A stretch of 50,414 nucleotides of DNA from Oscillospiraceae bacterium (GCA_017632035.1 JAGBSG010000056.1:1-50414), one strand, 5' to 3'. Positions 11,904 to 19,995 are shown, counted from the stretch's first letter. Notes: generated by a model from the letters alone, not told the origin. A program made the numbers and translations.

Positions 11904-12193
11904 TTGTATTTCCTTTCTCCGTAACCTCTTTCATCTATCTTCTTCCATGTGTGAAAGAAAGCATGGGCGACGGGATTATGCACATAATCTGAAGCCTTGG
12001 AGTGCTCATATTGCTCAATGAGCAGCTTAATGGCTTCCCGTAGTTCCGGATCTGCCACTTTCACAGCATCTACCGTCTCTTGGCTTGCTATCACAGCCAG
12101 CACGTTCTCATGGTCATACTCTCCATGCTTTTGCAGTTTTGCAAGATCAATGACCAATCTCCACGCATCAATCAACCGCTGTCCCTTTGCCAT
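11900..12193 (-). CDS. Hypothetical protein, 97 aa
   Basis: ATG with GGAGG upstream. A mostly helical protein with WRLVIDLAKLQKHG, VLAVIASQETVDAVKVAD and HAFFHTWKKIDERG. No recognised motif. It overlaps the zinc-ribbon gene by 26 nt and the MazG-like gene by 4 nt. Confidence 0.6.
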   Translation of the reverse strand: MAKGQRLIDAWRLVIDLAKLQKHGEYDHENVLAVIASQETVDAVKVADPELREAIKLLIEQYEHSKASDYVHNPVAHAFFHTWKKIDERGYGERKYK

Positions 12194-12371
12194 CTTCTTT
12201 CCTCCACTCCAACGGCTTATTGCACATTGGACATTTCTCCACTTTTAGTTCTTCTGCCATCAAACCAAGCTGCCTTTTACAATGAGGACAATAGGGAATT
12301 TTCCAATAACCAAAACTATTGCCAAGTTTCCACCTTTTTTGTTTATAGAACGGTTTCAATTCAGCCATCAT
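12168..12371 (-). CDS. Zinc-ribbon protein, about 67 aa
   Basis: Start ATG at 12371 (or the next ATG at 12368) with AAAGGAAAG upstream. Two CxxC pairs, YCPHCKRQLG and KCPMCNKPLEW, form a probable zinc ribbon. The N-terminus is basic with KPFYKQKRWKLG. Small zinc-ribbon proteins of this type are frequent in phage replication regions. Function unknown. Confidence 0.65.
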   Translation of the reverse strand: MMAELKPFYKQKRWKLGNSFGYWKIPYCPHCKRQLGLMAEELKVEKCPMCNKPLEWRKEDGKGTAVD

Positions 12372-12537
12372 TATCTTTCCTTTCGCTGATATGAGCACTG
12401 AGAATCACACTCACGTCGAGGAATGCCACAAGCTCGACCCCATTCCATACATGGAGCGCATTATCAACTAATTCCATTCGGGTAGCAGCAACATTCACAT
12501 ATGATTGATCGTTAAGTATCGCAATAAACCGTTTCAC
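12361..12537 (-). CDS. 58-residue protein with GTG start
   Basis: GTG at 12537 preceded by AAAGGAGG; stop at 12361. The product MKRFIAILNDQSYVNVAATR then MELVDNALHVWNGVELVAFL looks like a compact beta-rich domain that carries alternating hydrophobic strands, as in small phage sensors or inhibitors. It overlaps the zinc-ribbon gene start by 11 nt. Family unknown; the strong RBS and tight overlap support a real gene. Confidence 0.65.
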   Translation of the reverse strand: MKRFIAILNDQSYVNVAATRMELVDNALHVWNGVELVAFLDVSVILSAHISERKDNDG

Positions 12538-12558
12538 TTTGCCGCCTCCTTTCCAGCA

Positions 12559-13074
12559 CTAAAGCGGTATCTTGCGGATATTCTTGTCAAAATATGTGGT
12601 AGCTACTGCCATAGCTGCCCACATATCCTTGCTGAATCCGTAGAAGAATCCGGGGTTTTTAACAGTTCCCTTGCCCTTGTTGGGTTGTCCGGGTGCGAAT
12701 CTATCCACAAGTGCTTGCGAAATGTTGCTGTCCTTGGCTGTCAACTTGCCGCACAGGTACAACTTCTCGTCCTTGCGGTATATGCGCTCGATTGTGCGCC
12801 CCTGTGCGGCTTGCGTAAATCGTCCGATCCACACACAGGTGTCAAAAACCTCAGCACCGACCGGCATCCCGTAGCTTGCCACCATTTCAATTGCCACATG
12901 AATGCTGACGGGGGACATCTCAATTATTCGCAGCAGCTTTTCGTTGGCGATTTTTCCCTTGTGGGTTACGCGGGTAATTTCTTCGCCGTTGTGCTCGGCT
13001 ATGACGTAGCCGCTCTCCGTGTTGCCGGGGTCGATTGCGAAGATTGTGCCTTTTGTGGTGTTTTGCTCAGCCAT
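12559..13074 (-). CDS. RuvC-like Holliday junction resolvase
   Basis: The start ATG at 13074 with AAAGGGG upstream is preferred over 13095. The RNase H-like fold is visible: FAIDPGNTESGYVI holds the first catalytic Asp, VAIEMVASYG the Glu after strand 4, and the C-terminal SKDMWAAMAVATTYFD the terminal acidic residue. Such phage resolvases cut four-way or branched DNA before packaging, or process recombination intermediates from RecT annealing. It overlaps the upstream gene by 8 nt. Confidence 0.8.
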   Translation of the reverse strand: MAEQNTTKGTIFAIDPGNTESGYVIAEHNGEEITRVTHKGKIANEKLLRIIEMSPVSIHVAIEMVASYGMPVGAEVFDTCVWIGRFTQAAQGRTIERIYRKDEKLYLCGKLTAKDSNISQALVDRFAPGQPNKGKGTVKNPGFFYGFSKDMWAAMAVATTYFDKNIRKIPL

Positions 13075-13525
13075 TGCTTGCACCCCTTTCCTCATATCTG
13101 CACACGCCGGGATTGTCCGGCACGGGGCAGTAGTCGGCTCTCACGGGGCAGTCGGCATTCACGCAGATTTCATCCTTGCAGTATTTACACTGTTTTGCCT
13201 CCTCGGCCAGATCCTTTTCGGCATCCTCTTTTGACAAATAGCAAAACTGCGTTCCAATTTTGGTGTCGCAGCCACCTTTATCTCTTATGAGAAATTCATC
13301 TTTTGTAATGACGATGCCTGTAACTCCGTTTTCCTCACATTTAACGGTAAAGTCTTCAGCGTCAATCCACCAAATATCGTCACCGATTTTGCAAGGTGGA
13401 ACGATAATGCCGCTTTTAATAAGGTGGTCTGCAATCATGCTTGCATCTACGAATGGAACAGATACAAATGGGGTACTTTCTAAAATTTCGGTTAGTTTTT
13501 CTTTCATTTTTTCCATTTCTTTCAT
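13067..13525 (-). CDS. Cysteine-rich phage protein, 152 aa
   Basis: The N-terminus is a charged helix (KEMEKMKEKLTEILES). The centre has an IIVPPCKIGDDIWWI segment typical of a family found in gut Clostridia phages. The C-terminal third carries many cysteines (CKYCKDEICVNADCPVRADYC), a likely metal site. Function unknown. It may be a multi-module protein of which the C-terminal zinc cluster is recombined between phages. Confidence 0.65.
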   Translation of the reverse strand: MKEMEKMKEKLTEILESTPFVSVPFVDASMIADHLIKSGIIVPPCKIGDDIWWIDAEDFTVKCEENGVTGIVITKDEFLIRDKGGCDTKIGTQFCYLSKEDAEKDLAEEAKQCKYCKDEICVNADCPVRADYCPVPDNPGVCRYEERGASNG

Positions 13526-13527
13526 AG

Positions 13528-13734
13528 TCAGTCCTCCGAATATACTTCAATCCAATTCCCGGAAAAGTACCATTCAATCAGCATTTCCTTAAAATCCTCT
13601 GCTTCGAGGGCGGTTTCGTCAAAGCGGTCAATGCCGACATGCGTGCAGGCATAACCGAAACCGTCTTCTGCTGCCACATATTCGCCGGCGTTGGGGCCTA
13701 TGCCCCGCCAGCCTTTAAGTTTGCCTTTACTCAT
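13528..13734 (-). CDS. Small hypothetical protein, 68 aa
   Basis: It begins MSKGKLKGWRGIGPNAGEY and has a compact C-terminal part LEAEDFKEMLIEWYFSGNW. Acidic overall. No family recognised. It overlaps the PAPS-reductase-like gene by 8 nt. Confidence 0.6.
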   Translation of the reverse strand: MSKGKLKGWRGIGPNAGEYVAAEDGFGYACTHVGIDRFDETALEAEDFKEMLIEWYFSGNWIEVYSED

Positions 13735-14749
13735 ACTCCGGCTCCTCGCTTTTTTCTTGTATTTTCATCTGCTTTCGGAATTCCAAGAATTTTCGCGTGT
13801 AGTCGTAGCTGGCTCCAAACACCTTTAACATCGCTTTGTGGAACTTAGGCTCATACTTCTCAGCCAGTGCAATCTCTTCCTCGAAACTCTTGCCAAATGG
13901 GCAACCTGCACATCCAGTCCGTTTCATGCCCCAGACCTTATAGCAGTCGCTGTGGGTGATGCCGTAGTGGGCATCATATTCGGTTTTATCCGCATTGGAG
14001 AACCAAAACAGGGGTCTGTACTGATCCGGTCCTGCGAGAGCCTGTGTGTAGCAGGTTTTGTAAGCTGATGCTCTGTCACCACCTTCGGCTTTTCGCACCC
14101 CCGAGCAGTTAAGGTCAAAGTCACCACTTGCGAGGAATTTTTTAACAGGCTCCTTTTTTGCATAGTGGCAACACTTTGCAGAGATAATAAAATCTGGAGG
14201 ATTTTCGATTAAAAACTCCTTGAGACCCGGAACATAAGCAATGTTGAATTTAGAGGCTCGACCTGTATCGGTTTGGGGAAAATCGTTGCACCACCAACGC
14301 AAACCCGATTTGCACCGAGGATATTTTTTTAACAGCACATCAAGTGGCTCGTCCTCAAATTTGAAGCCGTGCCGCTGCAGTCTTGAAATCATTTCAGAAA
14401 CATGCTTGCTCCAAAATGGAACTCCGTGCTTTCTTACACAAAGCGGTATTGGCTTAATTGGTGGCAAAACCATCACTTTAATGCCGTATTTATCCTCAAG
14501 ATGTGCGAGCTGCCTTTTAGTAGCTTCGTATTCTAATCCGGTATTGAAGAACACAAAGGTGGCTTTGTTCTTTCCTCCGCAACGGATCACCAAGTCAGCC
14601 ATAATATCGCTATCGGCTCCGCCGCTGACCGCAACGAGAATCTTGTCGTGGTTTCGCACCTGCTGCAGGCACTTTCCAAGGGCATCCTGGATGGTCAAAT
14701 TGTCCGGTGCTTCATCGAGTAGATCCGCTGTTTTTATTTGTTCGCTCAT
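13727..14749 (-). CDS. Phosphoadenosine phosphosulfate (PAPS) reductase-like / PP-loop protein
   Basis: A 340-residue protein with a PP-loop at about residues 37-50 (ILVAVSGGADSDIMADL), FVFFNTGLEYEAT, then RWWCNDFPQ and a C-terminal CAGCPFG cysteine pair. It belongs to the phage branch of the adenine nucleotide alpha hydrolase family that also contains CysH and the DndC protein of DNA phosphorothioation. The substrate in phages is not known; sulfur transfer to DNA or tRNA, or a nucleotide-dependent role, are possible. It sits between replication genes and is coupled by 4-8 nt overlaps. Confidence 0.8.
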   Translation of the reverse strand: MSEQIKTADLLDEAPDNLTIQDALGKCLQQVRNHDKILVAVSGGADSDIMADLVIRCGGKNKATFVFFNTGLEYEATKRQLAHLEDKYGIKVMVLPPIKPIPLCVRKHGVPFWSKHVSEMISRLQRHGFKFEDEPLDVLLKKYPRCKSGLRWWCNDFPQTDTGRASKFNIAYVPGLKEFLIENPPDFIISAKCCHYAKKEPVKKFLASGDFDLNCSGVRKAEGGDRASAYKTCYTQALAGPDQYRPLFWFSNADKTEYDAHYGITHSDCYKVWGMKRTGCAGCPFGKSFEEEIALAEKYEPKFHKAMLKVFGASYDYTRKFLEFRKQMKIQEKSEEPEYE

Positions 14750-15342
14750 AGTTCTCTCAGTCTCCGTATCGCATCCATTCTTTTCTGCTCGGTAATTTCT
14801 CCGTCTGGCAGCGCCGGCATCTTCATGCCCTCTGTGAGGCTTGCCATAAAGGTTTTAACGCTCGACGGCAGTGCCAGATAGTCGCGCTCATTCTTGGCTC
14901 GTACCTTGTACGACCTCTGGAAGTTGGAGGCAACCACGCTGTTGAGGGTTTCGCTGTCCATTGCAGCCCATTCCCGAAGCTGTGAGGGTGCGCCCACAAG
15001 CCGTTGCAGGACCGGTGGCAGCTTGTTGAATTCCTCGCCGCTGTTATAGTTGGAGTTGCCGATTGCCTTTAATACAAGGCTCCAGGCTTCCATTTCGGTC
15101 ATTTGCTCCGGCTGTGTGATTTGCTGAATCTTGGCGTTTACATCGGATGGCTGCGGTGGATATGGGCTTGTTTTAATCAGCGCCATAACCGCCATGGACA
15201 CCACATTGTATGGGTCCTCTGCAAAAACCTGTGTCCACAGCTTCACGGCGTTTTCCCTGTCCTCTGCAGTCTTTTGTGCGTAAAATCGCGGGTATGCGGT
15301 TTCTATTACCGCCATGATCTTCATGGTTTCAAGTTGGTTCAC
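14746..15342 (-). CDS. Replicative helicase loader/inhibitor (G39P-like)
   Basis: A 198-residue protein that matches the phage helicase loader/inhibitor group. The N-terminal helical domain begins ETMKIMAVIETAYPRFYAQK, followed by the conserved WTQVFAEDPYNVVSMAVMAL, and the C-terminal domain contains EAWSLVLKAIGNSNYNS. G39P of SPP1 delivers the replicative helicase to the initiator. As no helicase gene is present, it probably loads host DnaB together with the DnaD-like initiator next door, whose gene it overlaps by 4 nt. Confidence 0.8.
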   Translation of the reverse strand: MNQLETMKIMAVIETAYPRFYAQKTAEDRENAVKLWTQVFAEDPYNVVSMAVMALIKTSPYPPQPSDVNAKIQQITQPEQMTEMEAWSLVLKAIGNSNYNSGEEFNKLPPVLQRLVGAPSQLREWAAMDSETLNSVVASNFQRSYKVRAKNERDYLALPSSVKTFMASLTEGMKMPALPDGEITEQKRMDAIRRLREL

Positions 15343-16307
15343 AGTACATCACCTCCGCCGTTCGCTTCCATTTCCCGCACCATATCCATGAAGGTCTTTT
15401 CCCTTTGTGGACGCTGCGGCTGTTGCGGTGGGCGCTGTGCCGGCTGCGGTTGTCGATCGTCGTAGTTGCCACCGAGGACTTTTGCCATATTGGAATCTTT
15501 AATAAGCCAGTCAAAGGAGGCTATCCAGTTTCTATCGTTGCAGCCCTTCAAGAAGCTGCTTGCTCCCGCTTTCTGGAATAGCGTTCTGAAATGCTCCATC
15601 GTGTAGCCGGATGTGAACCTTGCTTTGATGGCGGTCTTTCTGGCATCGGACATTGCAACGCAGCTTGGCAAGGATGGGCACAGTTCGTTATACATGGTTT
15701 TGATTTCCATATAGTCAATGCGGATGCTTTTCGGCTTTTCCTCTTTCTCCCCACACCCCTCTATCTCTATTAAAGAATTAGAATTAGAATTATTAGAGTT
15801 AGAATTAGATATAGATATAGAGGGTAACGCATCAGTAACGTTATCAGTAACGTTACTTTCTTCGTTACTATCATCTTCTTGCCCTTCTTCGTTCGCAGCC
15901 TGTAATGCTTTTCTTGCCTTAAAATTCGCCTGTCGAATTCTATTTTGCTCTCGTATTCTTGCCAACCCTTCCTCGTTCTGGTACTGTGTCCAGTTGGATA
16001 GTTGGTAGATGTTGTCTACAATCTCAACCATTCCCTCTGCTACAAAGAACTGCATACAAAGCTGTAATTCTTCCGGTTCCCGGTCGATCATGATTGCGAT
16101 TTCATCTATACTCGAAAATGGAATCTCTCTGGAATTGATAAAGGCTCCTGCATGGTTGCATTTACCAGCAAAGTCCATCAGTTCAAACCATACGGCCGTC
16201 AGCTTATCCCGGAACTTTTCACCGCCTATTTTGGCGCGTTTGATTTTTTTAAAACTTTCTCCGTCAAACATCCCAACTTTCAGTTTGACCCACTTTACGT
16301 CCGTCAT
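15339..16307 (-). CDS. DnaD-like replisome organizer (replication initiator)
   Basis: The ATG at 16307 (a TTG at 16316 is possible) gives about 322 residues. The N-terminal phage replisome organizer domain is clear (VKWVKLKVGMFDGESFK, then IPFSSIDEIAIMI). A low-complexity linker rich in S, N and E follows (about residues 160-195). The C-terminal DnaD-type domain holds SSFLKGCNDRNWIASFDWLI. The protein binds the origin and remodels it for helicase loading. The linker coding region carries GTAACG repeats and an AT-rich stretch, so the origin may lie within the gene. Confidence 0.9.
   Translation of the reverse strand: MTDVKWVKLKVGMFDGESFKKIKRAKIGGEKFRDKLTAVWFELMDFAGKCNHAGAFINSREIPFSSIDEIAIMIDREPEELQLCMQFFVAEGMVEIVDNIYQLSNWTQYQNEEGLARIREQNRIRQANFKARKALQAANEEGQEDDSNEESNVTDNVTDALPSISISNSNSNNSNSNSLIEIEGCGEKEEKPKSIRIDYMEIKTMYNELCPSLPSCVAMSDARKTAIKARFTSGYTMEHFRTLFQKAGASSFLKGCNDRNWIASFDWLIKDSNMAKVLGGNYDDRQPQPAQRPPQQPQRPQREKTFMDMVREMEANGGGDVL
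15765..15868. other. Candidate intragenic replication origin
   Basis: Inside the initiator gene an AT-rich run of TTAGAA/ATAGAT repeats (about 15770-15820) is followed by GTAACG at 15824, 15835 and 15847, the palindrome GTAACGTTAC (15847-15856) and an inverted CGTTAC (15863-15868). Repeats beside an AT-rich stretch in the initiator gene are the pattern of many phage origins. Confidence 0.5.
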
Positions 16308-16327
16308 TGGTATCAACTCACTTTCAT

Positions 16328-16353
16328 CTCCGGGCAGGTTTCCCCGCCCGGAT
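16328..16353. other. GC-rich hairpin before the initiator gene
   Basis: TCCGGGC and GCCCGGA form a 7-bp stem between the 16368-16892 gene and the initiator start. There is no T run on the minus strand, so it is more likely to affect RNA stability or translation than to terminate leftward transcription. Confidence 0.5.
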
Positions 16354-16367
16354 TATTTGTCGTTTTA

Positions 16368-16892
16368 TTAGGTGGGGATATCTTCTCCGCTATCGAAAAA
16401 GTCTGCAAATTCGTCCGGCTTCACCACAACGCCGTCTTCCGTATCAAAAGTGGGTTCTTCCGTATCATTTGCATCGGTTTCCGTATCAACGGGGGCATTT
16501 TCCGTATTGCCCTGGTCTTTTTCCGTATCGCCGCAGCAGTTCTCGGTTCTGTCCCGGAAGTAGTAAGCCATATAACAGGCATACATTTTCTTGAAAAGGT
16601 TCTTGATCTTATTGAACAGGGCATCGCTGATGTTGATGGTCTCGGACATCTTATAAGTCAAGTCGCCGTCTTTATAGGCCAACACAATGACCGCATCCGG
16701 GCTGATATATCCGGTGTCGCCGTTATCATCGGCATCCTCAAGCATGGACATTTGGGCATCCATGCCGGAAAGGGCTTTGACCGTCATAAAGAATGGGTAC
16801 TTTTGGTTATGGATTGCAAAGGTCAAATCGTTCTCGTCGCAGATGCCTTGCAACTTCTCTTTGAGCACGTTATACTTGCCGATTTCGTTCAT
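16368..16892 (-). CDS. Hypothetical protein with heptad DTE repeats, 174 aa
   Basis: RBS AAGGAGG before ATG. The first two thirds look globular (MNEIGKYNVLKEKLQGICDE, later PDAVIVLAYKDGDLTYK). The C-terminal part has five 7-residue repeats of the form DTExxxx or NTExxxx (about residues 120-155), encoded by TTCCGTAT units repeated exactly every 21 bp. The tail is very acidic. Function unknown; it lies between RecT and the initiator, so a recombination or replication partner is likely. Confidence 0.65.
   Translation of the reverse strand: MNEIGKYNVLKEKLQGICDENDLTFAIHNQKYPFFMTVKALSGMDAQMSMLEDADDNGDTGYISPDAVIVLAYKDGDLTYKMSETINISDALFNKIKNLFKKMYACYMAYYFRDRTENCCGDTEKDQGNTENAPVDTETDANDTEEPTFDTEDGVVVKPDEFADFFDSGEDIPT
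16436..16528. repeat. Five direct repeats with exact 21-bp period
   Basis: (C/T)TTCCGTAT begins at 16436, 16457, 16478, 16499 and 16520, a perfect 21-bp period (two helical turns) within the coding region of the acidic repeat protein. It encodes the heptads, yet the DNA conservation is stronger than required by the protein motif. Confidence 0.8.
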
Positions 16893-16906
16893 AATTCAAA
16901 ACCTCC

Positions 16907-17881
16907 TTAGTTGTTGAAAAATCCAGCGGTGGGGTCTTCTTCCGGTGCATCCTGGGGCATATCAATTACCTCGCCTGTTGCGGGATCCGATTTGGGTGTG
17001 GTGGGTGCTTCGCCGGTGTCGGGGCCGTAGTCCACCGAATTGTCCACATAGTCCACAGTGCCGTCCTCGTGAATGGCGGCCATATCATTGTCCATGGCCG
17101 TCTGCAGTTCGATGGACATAATGCCCCATCTACTAATCAACTGGCGGAGCATAGTCTTGTATGCCATACCGTCAAAGTCCTTGTACCAGAAAGAGGAATA
17201 CAGCCACATATCGCTTTCCTTGACCTTGCCCGCCTCAAAGTCTGCAAAGGAAACCTTGTTGTACTTCGGATCCCGTGCTGTGACTGCGTCCTTGCTGAAT
17301 GCTTGGCTGTACTTGTCGGCATGGGCAATCATCTTTTCTTTGCTCCAATACATCGTCTTTTTGAAGCCGTTTGTGTACTCGAACATTGCATAGTAGCCAA
17401 TGGTCGGCGCAGCCTCACGCAGCTGCTCGTCCTCGATAAGGTTTACCTTAATTTCCTCCTCCAAAGGATCGTAGCTGACCAGTTCGCCCTTTTTGATTGC
17501 CAGAACGTTCAGCTTTTTATACTGCCCGGAGCGTATAGCCAACTGGATATAGCCCTTATATCCAAGCTGGAACTGAGCCACCTTGCAGTTTCGCTTTTTG
17601 TCGTTGAAAGGCACCATGTAGTACTGGCCCAACTGAGGGGAAGGTGAAAGCTTCAAACTTTCGCCCAGGAGGGCAGCGGAAAGGATCGTGCTGTGGTCGC
17701 ACTCGGTAAGTCCGGGGTTCACGCTTACCGCAGAAATAACTGCGGAAATGAACCGCTGACCATCTTTGCCGCCGACCATGTTGTTGATTCGATTTTTAAT
17801 CGCATCCGATGTAAGGAATGCGCTGAATGTCTGAGGTTTGCCGGCGCTGGGGCGCTGGACCAATTGATTGTTGACTGCCAT
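16907..17881 (-). CDS. recT: RecT-family single-strand annealing protein
   Basis: A 324-residue protein with the RecT core: FISAVISAVSVNPGLTECDH, AALLGESLKLSPSPQLGQYY, then VAQFQLGYKGYIQLAIRSGQ and KTMLRQLISRWGIMS. RBS AGGAGG upstream. The C-terminal tail is acidic, a common place for SSB contacts. It anneals complementary strands and works with the YqaJ-type exonuclease at 19321, which makes the 3' single strands. The two genes are separated by a DUF1351 gene and two small genes. Confidence 0.95.
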   Translation of the reverse strand: MAVNNQLVQRPSAGKPQTFSAFLTSDAIKNRINNMVGGKDGQRFISAVISAVSVNPGLTECDHSTILSAALLGESLKLSPSPQLGQYYMVPFNDKKRNCKVAQFQLGYKGYIQLAIRSGQYKKLNVLAIKKGELVSYDPLEEEIKVNLIEDEQLREAAPTIGYYAMFEYTNGFKKTMYWSKEKMIAHADKYSQAFSKDAVTARDPKYNKVSFADFEAGKVKESDMWLYSSFWYKDFDGMAYKTMLRQLISRWGIMSIELQTAMDNDMAAIHEDGTVDYVDNSVDYGPDTGEAPTTPKSDPATGEVIDMPQDAPEEDPTAGFFNN

Positions 17882-17882
17882 A

Positions 17883-18152
17883 TTAACGTCCTCCTAAAAT
17901 TTTTATAAAGTTATGAATTCCACGCATATTCGTTCCAAGGATTTTTCCTGTCGATGCCCAAAACTGATACAGGTTTCCTTTTTTGTCCCATGCATGAAAG
18001 TGCCCTATTTCGGGGTTTTTAAGAGCATACCGGATGCCCTTGGTTTCAAACTGTTCAATCGCATAAGCAACTCGTTCGGGGTTTTTTGCCACCCTTTCTC
18101 GGTGGTTTTGCTTTGCAAGAGCTTTCAACCCATCGTATAACTCGTCCCGCAT
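17883..18152 (-). CDS. Hypothetical protein, 89 aa
   Basis: A basic protein starting MRDELYDGLKALAKQNHRER, with KTVAYAIEQFE-like helix (VAYAIEQFETKGIRYALKNP) and HFHAWDKKGNLYQFWASTGK. This last element is typical of small proteins that accompany phage RecT/DUF1351 genes. Function unknown. Confidence 0.65.
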   Translation of the reverse strand: MRDELYDGLKALAKQNHRERVAKNPERVAYAIEQFETKGIRYALKNPEIGHFHAWDKKGNLYQFWASTGKILGTNMRGIHNFIKILGGR

Positions 18153-18155
18153 AGG

Positions 18156-19010
18156 TTATACCCTCTCTGGCTTAATGCCGTTTGCTTTCATATAAGCGCC
18201 CAAGCCGTCAAGCTGAGATTTTGTAACTCGGATGCGGAATACGACTTCCAGTACCTTCTCCTCCTCTTGGGGGCGCTGTTGGGGCTGTGTGGTCTTTACT
18301 TCCTCCACCGGGGTACTGATAGCTTGGGGCTTTGCCTCGGCGGTCTGCGCCTGCTGTGCCGCCTGGTATCGTGCCAATTTCTCTCGCTCCGCTTCGATGC
18401 GTTCCTTTTCTGCGATAGCTGCAGCAAGGTCAAAGTTCCGAAGGAACACGCTCTTGACACGTTCGGTAATATCTGCGTCTGCCAAGTTCAACTGGTCGAT
18501 GGCTTTCAGTCCGCTTTCGATTTTCTCAACCGTCCGTGCCAGATCGTCGCTAATATCGCCCATATTGGCAGTCACGTTCAGCCACTTGGGGTTGTGCAGC
18601 CGTTCATACGGAACCAGTTCTGCAAGGTTGCCGATAAGGGGCTTGTAAATCTGCTCTACGATGAACTGCTGTTTTTCCTGTTTGCGGAACTCCTCATAAG
18701 CCTTTACCTGTGCATCGATCTCAGCAGAAACGGTGGTAATCATTTCCTCGATTTCCTTGGTCTCTGCATCAAACTGCTCGTAGGGGTTCAGATAAATGGC
18801 TTTCATTTCTCTGCGCTTGGCTGCAATAGCCTGTGCCAGTTTATTGAGGTTGGCGCGGTCTTTTTTAGCCTCTGCGATCGTGTCGTTGGTATAGACACGG
18901 CCTTTGTAGGCTTGCAGACCATCTTGTACCCACTGCTTTACCTCGTCATAGTTCCAACTGACAGGGGGCAGCGGTTGTGCCTGCGTTGGGGTAAATACTT
19001 GTATTTCCAT
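18156..19010 (-). CDS. DUF1351 protein (recombination-associated)
   Basis: A 284-residue protein matching DUF1351: N-terminal YDEVKQWVQDGLQAYKGRVY, a long charged helical part (KRREMKAIYLNPYEQFDAET; VSAEIDAQVKAYEEFRKQEK) and a C-terminal beta domain VLEVVFRIRVTKSQLDGLG. The family is found beside RecT and exonuclease genes in Firmicutes phages and may help recombination. The Q/A/P-rich linker (about residues 215-250) separates coiled coil and terminal domain. Confidence 0.85.
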   Translation of the reverse strand: MEIQVFTPTQAQPLPPVSWNYDEVKQWVQDGLQAYKGRVYTNDTIAEAKKDRANLNKLAQAIAAKRREMKAIYLNPYEQFDAETKEIEEMITTVSAEIDAQVKAYEEFRKQEKQQFIVEQIYKPLIGNLAELVPYERLHNPKWLNVTANMGDISDDLARTVEKIESGLKAIDQLNLADADITERVKSVFLRNFDLAAAIAEKERIEAEREKLARYQAAQQAQTAEAKPQAISTPVEEVKTTQPQQRPQEEEKVLEVVFRIRVTKSQLDGLGAYMKANGIKPERV

Positions 19011-19025
19011 CGGTTTCTCCTTTTG

Positions 19026-19307
19026 TTAATCAAAAAATCCTTTTAATAGGTTGTCGCCGGGGGTTGCTGATTCGGTAATGTGCCGCAGTTCACCAACCCG
19101 GCATTGCAATTCGCTGACTGGAACACCCACTCGACTGATGCAGCCGTGCCGGGGTCCATAGCGAGTAGGAACACTTACTACATCACCTTTTTGCAGTGGA
19201 ACATCGGCAATGTAGCTGAACTCTCTGCCGGTAAACTCTCCGCACTTTTTATCGCGGAACTGGACATTGACTAAGTTCACATTTACTTTCATAGGCTTTA
19301 CCCTCAT
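19026..19307 (-). CDS. Hypothetical protein, 93 aa
   Basis: RBS GAAAGGA before ATG at 19307. The beta-rich protein has VNVNLVNVQFRDKKCGEF, a strand FSYIADVPLQKGDVVSVPTR and a helix-free C-terminus ending LLKGFFD, which resembles a small barrel with a KGD turn. Function unknown; similar proteins occur in phage recombination modules. Confidence 0.6.
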   Translation of the reverse strand: MRVKPMKVNVNLVNVQFRDKKCGEFTGREFSYIADVPLQKGDVVSVPTRYGPRHGCISRVGVPVSELQCRVGELRHITESATPGDNLLKGFFD

Positions 19308-19320
19308 AGGTTTTTCCTTT

Positions 19321-19995
19321 CTAAATCTCCGGGAGGATCAATGCGGGGCAGATATCTTTCTGCACGTTTTCTTCCCAAAAGTAGACCTCTTTTTCCAGTA
19401 GGTATTCGAGGTCAGCAAGGTGATCGCTGCGCTCTATGAGGTACGACCGGCGCTCACTGCGGATATCTTCCGGGTTGCTGCCGTACTCATATCGCAACTG
19501 TGCGTGCAGAATTGCAAAATCCCATCCGGTAGCGAGTAATTGGTGCAAAACTTGGATAAAATACTGTTGAGGGATGCAGGGCTTGCCATCTTTCCACCAT
19601 TGCTCCTTTTGCATACTTCTCACGATACTGGTGGTTTTGGCTTCAAATATGCCCTTGCGCCCTGTTTCCAGTTCTGTGAGCCGTCCGTCCAGAGTGGCAA
19701 AAATGAATGGGTACTTTGGATGGTGGACCATATCGAACTCGCCCAGGTATTCGGTTTTGTACTTGTGGGCATAGTCGAGGGCAAATAACCCTCGGATCAG
19801 CGGCTCGGCATCGTGACCGTACTGGACGGCCTCGTTATTGGATATGTCCGGAGCGGTCGCCTTGCCGGTTTTCCGTTTCCAGAGTTCCACGTTGGAGCAC
19901 CACGGGGATTGTCCAATTACTGCTGCGGCCTCGCTACCACCTATGCCTTTCAAGCGCAATTCAAGCCATTCTTCATGGTTTTTTGGTAATTCCAA
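19321..19995 (-). CDS. YqaJ-like viral recombinase/exonuclease
   Basis: The start is TTG at 19995 with AAGGAGG 6 nt upstream. Of the 224 residues, WLELRLKGIGGSEAAAVIGQ, a LDGRLTEL segment with catalytic Asp, and GIFEAKTTS (the ExK motif) show the PD-(D/E)XK fold of YqaJ/lambda-exonuclease type. It degrades the 5' strand of DNA ends and hands over to RecT. The first codons overlap the 3' end of the small upstream gene. Confidence 0.9.
   Translation of the reverse strand: MELPKNHEEWLELRLKGIGGSEAAAVIGQSPWCSNVELWKRKTGKATAPDISNNEAVQYGHDAEPLIRGLFALDYAHKYKTEYLGEFDMVHHPKYPFIFATLDGRLTELETGRKGIFEAKTTSIVRSMQKEQWWKDGKPCIPQQYFIQVLHQLLATGWDFAILHAQLRYEYGSNPEDIRSERRSYLIERSDHLADLEYLLEKEVYFWEENVQKDICPALILPEI

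Noticed and set aside
15770..15820. CRISPR-like array in the TTAGAA/ATAGAT repeats
   Set aside because: Units are 6 bp without spacers and lie in a protein linker; no cas genes occur anywhere in the window.
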